A stretch of 20,027 nucleotides of DNA from positions 1 through 20,027 of the forward strand of contig JAVBUR010000029.1 in NCBI GenBank assembly GCA_031555145.1, given 5' to 3'. The position numbers were made by a program, and so were the translations under genes. How positions within the stretch are numbered: the stretch's first letter is position 1; each line of letters begins with the position of its first letter. Source of the stretch: JAJDIA01 sp031555145. Its GTDB lineage: Bacteria > Bacteroidota > Bacteroidia > Bacteroidales > Tannerellaceae. A model generated the notes under the pieces. The model had not been told where the DNA came from. It was given only the letters and a program-made list of their open reading frames with translations, and made no database searches. Shown here piece by piece: positions 15,806 through 20,027 of the stretch.

Positions 15806-17038
15806 ATGTCATTGATACAAAGTATTCTTATGAAATCAATAGTGACGTCTCCATCAGGGAAAAGTTATCTGATCCCGTTTGTGTTGGTAACCAGTTTATT
15901 TCTGATGTGGGGAATGGCCCACGGCCTGCTGGATGTGTTGAATAAGCATTTTCAGGTGGTGTTCACGATGTCGAAGGCGCAGTCGGGGCTGGTACAGTTC
16001 TCCACCTATATTGCTTACGGGCTGATGAGTGTCCCGGCCGGGATGTTTATGCGGCGGTTCGGTTACAAAAAGGGAATCATCCTCGGATTGTCGCTCTATG
16101 GACTAGGAGCTTTCGGATTTATCCCGGCGGCGTGGTTGCATTCGGCGAACCCGTTTCTGATCGCCCTCTTTGTGGTTGCTTGTGGATTGTGTGTGCTGGA
16201 AACGGCGGCGAATCCCTATTCCACCGTCCTGGGGCCGAAGGAGAGTGCGGCACAACGGATCAATCTCTCGCAGTCGTTCAACGGCTTGGGCTGGATACTC
16301 GGCCCGCTGATCGGGGGGCAGTTGATCCTCGGCGCTTCATCAGACGATGCGATGGCTCTTACAAAACCCTATATCATCCTGGGAGCGGCCACGTTAGTGA
16401 TTGCCGTGTTGTTTGTCTTCACCAAATTGCCTGAAGTGAAGGAAGAGGAAGAGCCGGCAACGGTCACTCCTGTTGAGACACCTGGCGTTTCGATGTGGAC
16501 GCACAAGCATTTCGTGTTGGCGGTGATTGCGCAGTTTATGTATTGCGCGGCGCAGACGGGTATCTTCAGTTTCTTTATTAACTATGTGACTGAACTGGAT
16601 ACGACGATCACGCCACTTATGGCTTCACGTTTCCTCGCTTTTGGCGGGATGCTACTGTTTATGCTTGGCCGGTTGTCGGGAAGCTTTATCATGGGGCGGT
16701 TCGCGCCGCATTCGCTCTTGGCATTCTATGCCATCGCCTGTAGCATGGCTATGGTGCTGGTGGTGCTCCAGTTGGGCCATCTGTCGCTGTATGCGCTCTA
16801 TGCTTCCTTCTTCTTTATGTCGATCATGTTCCCGACGATCTTTGCCCTCGGTTTGGCACGGATGGGTGCTTATACCAAGAAAGCGTCTTCCTACATTATT
16901 ATGGCGGTAGTCGGCGGAGCGTTTGCCCCGATTCTGATGGGGCATATGGGCGAGCAGAGCATGGCGATTGGCTTTATCGTTCCGTTGGTATGCTTTGTCT
17001 ATATTGCGTTCTACGGACTGAAGGGCTATAAGATGTGA
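15806..17038 (+). CDS. FucP-like sugar:H+ symporter (MFS, FHS family)
   Basis: This is a 410-aa inner-membrane transporter of the fucose-galactose-glucose:H+ symporter (FHS) branch of the major facilitator superfamily. About twelve hydrophobic segments are seen, with a charged central loop near EVKEEEEPATVTPVE (about 211-225). Motifs match E. coli FucP: D43 in HGLLDVLNK aligns with the proton-coupling D46, and E132 in GLCVLETAANPY aligns with E135. PAGMFMRRFGYKKGI (78-91) is the loop 2-3 motif. ATG 15830 (MKSIVTS) is a possible later start. Downstream lie two glycosidases with no promoter I can see between, so it likely imports the monosaccharide they release. Fucose is possible, but the neighbours suggest a furanose or pentose. 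Confidence 0.88.
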   Translation: MSLIQSILMKSIVTSPSGKSYLIPFVLVTSLFLMWGMAHGLLDVLNKHFQVVFTMSKAQSGLVQFSTYIAYGLMSVPAGMFMRRFGYKKGIILGLSLYGLGAFGFIPAAWLHSANPFLIALFVVACGLCVLETAANPYSTVLGPKESAAQRINLSQSFNGLGWILGPLIGGQLILGASSDDAMALTKPYIILGAATLVIAVLFVFTKLPEVKEEEEPATVTPVETPGVSMWTHKHFVLAVIAQFMYCAAQTGIFSFFINYVTELDTTITPLMASRFLAFGGMLLFMLGRLSGSFIMGRFAPHSLLAFYAIACSMAMVLVVLQLGHLSLYALYASFFFMSIMFPTIFALGLARMGAYTKKASSYIIMAVVGGAFAPILMGHMGEQSMAIGFIVPLVCFVYIAFYGLKGYKM

Positions 17039-17093
17039 CTTATCAATTAACTGACAAAAACAATAGAATAGTGTTATTTAAATCAAGAGAAGT

Positions 17094-18293
17094 ATGAAAA
17101 GACAATATCTGATATCACTGCTACTGTGTATAGGTGGATGCAGCCTATTTCTGTCGGAAGGCAATGCTCAGGTGAATGTGTCAGGGGATCTGTACGATCT
17201 GGCTAAAGTGAAGAGTGGCGTACGCAACCGCCGTATAAGTAGTTACGATCGTACGGGTAATACTGCCGATTATCTGCGTAATATCCAGCCGGGCGAAACA
17301 CGCACCATTGCGGAAATATCCGGTGCAGGTGTAATTAACCATATCTGGATCACTATTTCGCCGGGACCGGCCGACCTGAACCGTAGCGATATTATCCTTC
17401 GGATGTATTGGGATGGCAAACCGTATGCTTCGGTCGAATCGCCGATTGGTCCGTTCTTTGGGCAGGGTTGGAATGAACAGTATAACTACGCATCCATGCC
17501 TTTGTCGGCAGGACCGGCCGGTGGAACGGGGCTTTCATCTTACTTTACCATGCCTTTTTCCAGCGGGGCGAAGATTGAAATAGAAAATCAGTCTGATAAG
17601 GCTATCAGCCATTTTTACTATTACGTGGACTATATCGAGGTGAAGAAACTGCCGCAGGATATGGGGCGTTTCCATGCCTGGTACAATCAGGAACTGACTG
17701 AGGCATTGCCCGAGGGCGAGACCGAATGGGGGATGGTCGGACCACAGAAAGACAATAAGACAGGGGCGGATAATTATGTATTTGCCGATATCAAAGGGAA
17801 AGGTCATTTTGTAGGGATTAACTACTATGTCCATTGTCCAAGCCCGGTATGGTATGGCGAAGGCGATGACATGTGGTTTATTGACGGGGAGACAACCCCT
17901 TCATTGATCGGGACCGGCACGGAAGATTTTTTCAACACTGCCTGGTGTCCGAAAGAGAAGTTTTCGCACCCGTATTTCGGTTCTCCGCGTGTGAACGATG
18001 ATATCGGCTGGTTGGGGCGTACGCATGTGTATCGCTTTTTTATTAGTGATCCGGTATTCTTTGAAACCAGTCTGAAAGCTACGATCGAACACGGGCATAA
18101 CAACAATCTGACGCTTGACTTAGCCACGGTGGCATACTGGTATCAGACGGAAGCCACCGCCCTTCCACAGGCTCCGACTAAAGAAATGCGGAAGCTGAAA
18201 CCGATGATCGGTGCGCCGGATATCCACAAATGGCGGCATGAATGGAGAAAGAATAAAGGGAATAGTTCTACACTTTGGGGAAATGAAGAATAA
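17094..18293 (+). CDS. DUF2961 / glycoside hydrolase family 172 protein (exported)
   Basis: The 399-aa protein matches the DUF2961 family, now GH172. Characterised members are alpha-D-fructofuranosidases or difructose-dianhydride enzymes and alpha-D-arabinofuranosidases. An N-terminal signal spans about 1-25, and an IGGC (residues 13-16) could be a weak lipobox. SGAGVINHIWITI (76-88) and LIGTGTEDFFNTAW (271-284) are family motifs. E256 (in GEGDDMW) and E277 (in GTGTED) are 21 residues apart. I recall that the catalytic pair of the Bifidobacterium enzyme has this same spacing. A purine-rich GAGAAG sits just before the ATG. It lies 55 nt after the transporter and 4 nt before the GH43 gene, so it is part of one small glycan locus. 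GH172 membership is well supported; the exact sugar is not. Confidence 0.88.
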   Translation: MKRQYLISLLLCIGGCSLFLSEGNAQVNVSGDLYDLAKVKSGVRNRRISSYDRTGNTADYLRNIQPGETRTIAEISGAGVINHIWITISPGPADLNRSDIILRMYWDGKPYASVESPIGPFFGQGWNEQYNYASMPLSAGPAGGTGLSSYFTMPFSSGAKIEIENQSDKAISHFYYYVDYIEVKKLPQDMGRFHAWYNQELTEALPEGETEWGMVGPQKDNKTGADNYVFADIKGKGHFVGINYYVHCPSPVWYGEGDDMWFIDGETTPSLIGTGTEDFFNTAWCPKEKFSHPYFGSPRVNDDIGWLGRTHVYRFFISDPVFFETSLKATIEHGHNNNLTLDLATVAYWYQTEATALPQAPTKEMRKLKPMIGAPDIHKWRHEWRKNKGNSSTLWGNEE

Positions 18294-18297
18294 ATAT

Positions 18298-19407
18298 ATG
18301 AAGTACTTAAAAAGCCTTGGCCTGGCAATAATGGCCGCTTGCCTGCTGTCGTGCGGGTCTACCGAGAAGACTTACACCAACCCATTACCTGTCGAGTTTG
18401 GTGACCCGTATGTACTGCTGGCTTCCGACGGTAGATATTATATGTATGGTACAGGAGCCGGAGCCGTAGATGGCTTCTGCGCTTATTCGTCTGACGACTT
18501 GGTCGACTGGAAGCCCGAAGGGCAAGTCTATCGGGGCAATCATCCCGGCTCATGGGCAACTGCCAACTTCTGGGCACCTGAAGTGTATGAGCGCGACGGC
18601 AAGTTCTATCTGCTGTTCAGTGCCGACTGGCGCTATAACCCGACCAACGAAGGTGAGAACTTTCGCATCGGTGTAGCCGTGTCTGACAAACCGACCGGTC
18701 CGTTCACTGAATTGAGTGGCGCTCCTATCTTCGATCCCGGTTACCCGATCATCGATGCCAATATTGTACAGGACAATGAGGGACGCGTATACCTTTACTA
18801 CTCTCGCTGCTGCTACAAGCATGCCGTAGAAAGCGAGATTGCGGATGAGGCCAAACAGAAGGGACTATTTGACGAAGTGGAAGAAAGCTGGATATACGGA
18901 GTAGAGATACTTCCCGACTTTAGCGGCGTGATCGGTGAGCCGGTCTTGCTGCTACGTCCGCCCGTACTGTTGTCTGACAAACAAAGCGAATGGGAATCGC
19001 GCTCGGTTACCTCCGGCGAAGTGAACCGCCGCTGGACGGAAGGCTCCTTTATGCTTCGCCACAACGGTCTCTATTATATGATGTACTCGGCTAACTACTT
19101 CGGCGGCGCCAACTATGCCGTCGGTTATGCCGTCTCTGAGCATCCTCTCGGCCCCTTCCGCAAAGCTGAAAACAACCCCGTGCTGGAGAAGAACGTGGAA
19201 AAAGGCGGTATCGTCACCGGAACAGGACACAACAGCGTTACCTGGTCGCGCGACGGCAAACAGATGTATTGCGTCTATCATGGCCGCACACAAAAGACCG
19301 GCAACGAACGTGTCGTCTTCATCGACCGTATGCGCATCAATCCGGATGGCCTGCTTGTTGTGGAAGGCCCCACCACCGATCCGCAGGTGATGCCTCTTTC
19401 ACATTAA
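18298..19407 (+). CDS. Glycoside hydrolase family 43 lipoprotein (beta-xylosidase/alpha-L-arabinofuranosidase-like)
   Basis: This five-bladed beta-propeller glycosidase has a lipoprotein signal ending LLSC (C19), so it should be anchored in the envelope. The three GH43 catalytic residues are visible: D36 in FGDPYVL (general base), D153 in IIDANIV (pKa modulator) and E248 in RWTEGSFM (general acid). SDKPTGPF and SEHPLGPF are typical blade repeats. It is a single domain of 369 aa without an added carbohydrate-binding module. I chose ATG 18298 because it gives the cleaner signal peptide. ATG 18283 adds five residues and overlaps the GH172 stop, and the frame is also open further upstream to 18211, inside GH172. 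Substrates of the family include arabinan, xylan and galactan side chains. Context suggests cooperation with GH172 on furanosides. Confidence 0.92.
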   Translation: MKYLKSLGLAIMAACLLSCGSTEKTYTNPLPVEFGDPYVLLASDGRYYMYGTGAGAVDGFCAYSSDDLVDWKPEGQVYRGNHPGSWATANFWAPEVYERDGKFYLLFSADWRYNPTNEGENFRIGVAVSDKPTGPFTELSGAPIFDPGYPIIDANIVQDNEGRVYLYYSRCCYKHAVESEIADEAKQKGLFDEVEESWIYGVEILPDFSGVIGEPVLLLRPPVLLSDKQSEWESRSVTSGEVNRRWTEGSFMLRHNGLYYMMYSANYFGGANYAVGYAVSEHPLGPFRKAENNPVLEKNVEKGGIVTGTGHNSVTWSRDGKQMYCVYHGRTQKTGNERVVFIDRMRINPDGLLVVEGPTTDPQVMPLSH

Positions 19408-19425
19408 GCTATGAGCATAGGAGGG

Positions 19426-19444
19426 TAAGGCCCACAAGGCTTTA
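19426..19444 (+). terminator. Possible hairpin after the GH43 gene
   Basis: TAAGGCC (19426-19432) can pair with GGCTTTA (19438-19444) over 7 bp with one G-U pair and a 5-nt loop. It starts 19 nt after the stop codon. The stem is moderate and no T-run follows, so it may simply be a 3' hairpin, or termination may occur in the palindrome just downstream. Confidence 0.35.
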
Positions 19445-19453
19445 TCAACTATC

Positions 19454-19671
19454 GTCGACATCAGGGAGATTTGTTACCAACATACTGATGTTTTATTCCT
19501 AACATGCTAATCCTCTATCCGTCGCACTCAGGTGCGAAGATCTTGCCCCCTAGGTGCGAATTTGTTTTCGCCCAGGTGCGAAGATGTTCGCACCTGAGTG
19601 CGACGCTTTAGGCATCTCATTGTTAGCAATAACCCTCCGTTGTGTCGCCAACAAATGTCCCTGATGTTGAC
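19454..19671. repeat. About 218-bp gap-free imperfect palindromic element
   Basis: The whole stretch is an inverted repeat centred at 19562/19563 with no insertions or deletions needed. Outer blocks 19454-19478 and 19647-19671 match at 21 of 25. The inner arms GTCGCACTCAGGTGCGAA (19521-19538) and their complement (19587-19604) are perfect, and one further pair (19520/19605) extends them. The 42-nt blocks between match at 22 of 42, and the central 24-nt halves at 14 of 24. By hand count that is about 75 of 109 positions. It forms most of a 524-nt gene-free region. No reading frame of interest crosses it. It may be a MITE-like palindromic repeat, a terminator or a protein-binding array. Confidence 0.75.
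19530..19595. repeat. Three tandem 22-nt units starting AGGTGCGAA
   Basis: AGGTGCGAA occurs exactly three times at a 22-nt step (19530-19538, 19552-19560, 19574-19582). Each 22-nt unit is roughly a 9-4-9 palindrome. The third is perfect, with AGGTGCGAA, spacer GATG and TTCGCACCT (19587-19595). The first pairs at 6 of 9 positions and the second at 5 of 9. The step is close to two helical turns, so three proteins could bind on one face of the DNA. Confidence 0.7.
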
Positions 19672-19761
19672 AATAGATCTACCTGATGCGGGTAAGATGT
19701 GGCTCGCATCTTGCTAAAACGTTAATAAAATGTAAATATATTAAACAGATCGGTAATCCAC

Positions 19762-19793
19762 TATGGAATAACGCCCGGAAATCCGTAACTTTG
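19762..19793 (+). promoter_or_regulatory. Putative promoter of rpsL (-33 TATG / -7 TAACTTTG)
   Basis: TAACTTTG at 19786-19793 is an exact -7 element, with TATG at 19762-19765 as a near -33 and a 20-nt spacer. It should start transcription near 19800, leaving a leader of about 130 nt before rpsL. Confidence 0.65.
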
Positions 19794-19828
19794 CCCCGCT
19801 TTTGGGCGTAAAGTGCGCATTTGTATAG

Positions 19829-19895
19829 GACAACTCGTTGATTGTCTGGCGGAATGTGTGTCTTTACAACTGTAGCAGCAGACGATAAAGACAAT
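19829..19895 (+). promoter_or_regulatory. Structured rpsL leader with competing helices
   Basis: In the presumed 5' leader, GACAA (19829-19833) can pair with TTGTC (19842-19846). ATTGTCT (19841-19847) can pair with AGACAAT (19889-19895), and TGTCTTTA (19859-19866) with TAAAGACA (19886-19893). The latter two share their 3' strand, and the first two share TTGTC, so they are mutually exclusive. This is what a ribosomal-protein autoregulatory or attenuation leader could look like, but no known family is recognised. Confidence 0.35.
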
Positions 19896-19931
19896 TAGAG
19901 AATATATTTAAGTTTAAAAACAAAGAAAGAA

Positions 19932-20027
19932 ATGCCTACAATTCAACAGTTAGTTAGAAAAGGAAGGGAATCTTTGGTAGTAAAGGGTAAATCACCCGCA
20001 TTGGACTCTTGCCCGCAGCGTCGCGGC
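19932..20027 (+). CDS. rpsL: 30S ribosomal protein S12, N-terminal part (cut by window end)
   Basis: The first 32 codons read MPTIQQLVRKGRES through SPALDSCPQRRG, the conserved S12 N-terminus. S12 sits in the decoding centre of the small subunit and monitors codon-anticodon pairing. The gene continues past the window and is not truncated biologically. The sequence before the ATG is A-rich (AAAACAAAGAAAGAA) with no clear Shine-Dalgarno, common in Bacteroidetes. In most bacteria rpsL opens the str operon with rpsG and fusA, which should lie just to the right. Confidence 0.95.
   Translation, partial: MPTIQQLVRKGRESLVVKGKSPALDSCPQRRG

Larger units (their letters stand above)
19408..19931. other. 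524-nt gene-free region between the GH43 gene and rpsL
   Basis: No credible coding region is seen on either strand. From left to right it holds a possible 3' hairpin (19426-19444), the large palindrome with its 22-nt repeats (19454-19671), an AT-rich stretch, the rpsL promoter (19762-19793) and a leader able to fold into alternative helices (19829-19895). A 71-codon minus-strand frame from 19894 crosses the promoter and leader and looks spurious. Confidence 0.7.

Noticed and set aside
17039..17093. Separate promoter for the GH172 gene
   Set aside because: No TAnnTTTG element is present in the 55-nt gap, so co-transcription with the transporter is the simpler reading.
19530..19595. CRISPR-like array
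   Set aside because: The identical part is only 9 nt, there are three units, intervals are 13 nt and themselves palindromic, and no cas genes are present.

Overview
The window is about 20 kb of chromosome from a Bacteroidales bacterium, probably close to Parabacteroides/Tannerellaceae. Three things point there. Several genes are preceded by the Bacteroidetes promoter -7 element TAnnTTTG. Shine-Dalgarno sites are weak or absent at many starts. The gene order tig-clpP-clpX-recQ, then parvulin-type foldases, an OstA-like protein and mutL, is to my knowledge typical of this order. The genus is an inference.

Left part (172-4904): a nitronate monooxygenase-like flavoprotein on the minus strand diverges from trigger factor (tig). 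A strong hairpin follows tig, and a new promoter then drives clpP and clpX, so a chaperone sits beside the ClpXP protease. recQ (4932-7112) starts only 27 nt after clpX and may be read from the same transcript.

Middle (7183-14797): a promoter that overlaps one arm of a dyad starts a tight cell-envelope operon. It encodes a two-domain parvulin PPIase, a PPIase-like lipoprotein, a SurA-like two-domain PPIase, a long OstA/LptA-like protein, a 101-aa single-pass membrane protein and MutL. Two junctions have 4-nt ATGA overlaps. The envelope genes probably act together in outer-membrane protein folding and LPS transport. MutL is translationally coupled at the end. An inositol-monophosphatase-family gene converges on mutL, with 4 nt between the stop codons.

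Right part (15752-19407): a small glycan locus with no SusC/SusD pair. It has a FucP-like sugar:H+ symporter, a DUF2961/GH172 enzyme and a GH43 lipoprotein, probably one transcript, and looks suited to furanoside scavenging.

Right edge (19408-20027): a 524-nt non-coding stretch. It holds a gap-free imperfect palindrome of about 218 bp with a 22-nt-period core, then the promoter and a structured leader for rpsL. rpsL is cut off by the window end after 32 codons. The palindromic element is the most unusual object here. Secondary points are the degenerate endonuclease motifs in MutL, a four-cysteine motif in the nitronate monooxygenase, and the GH172-GH43-FHS cassette.
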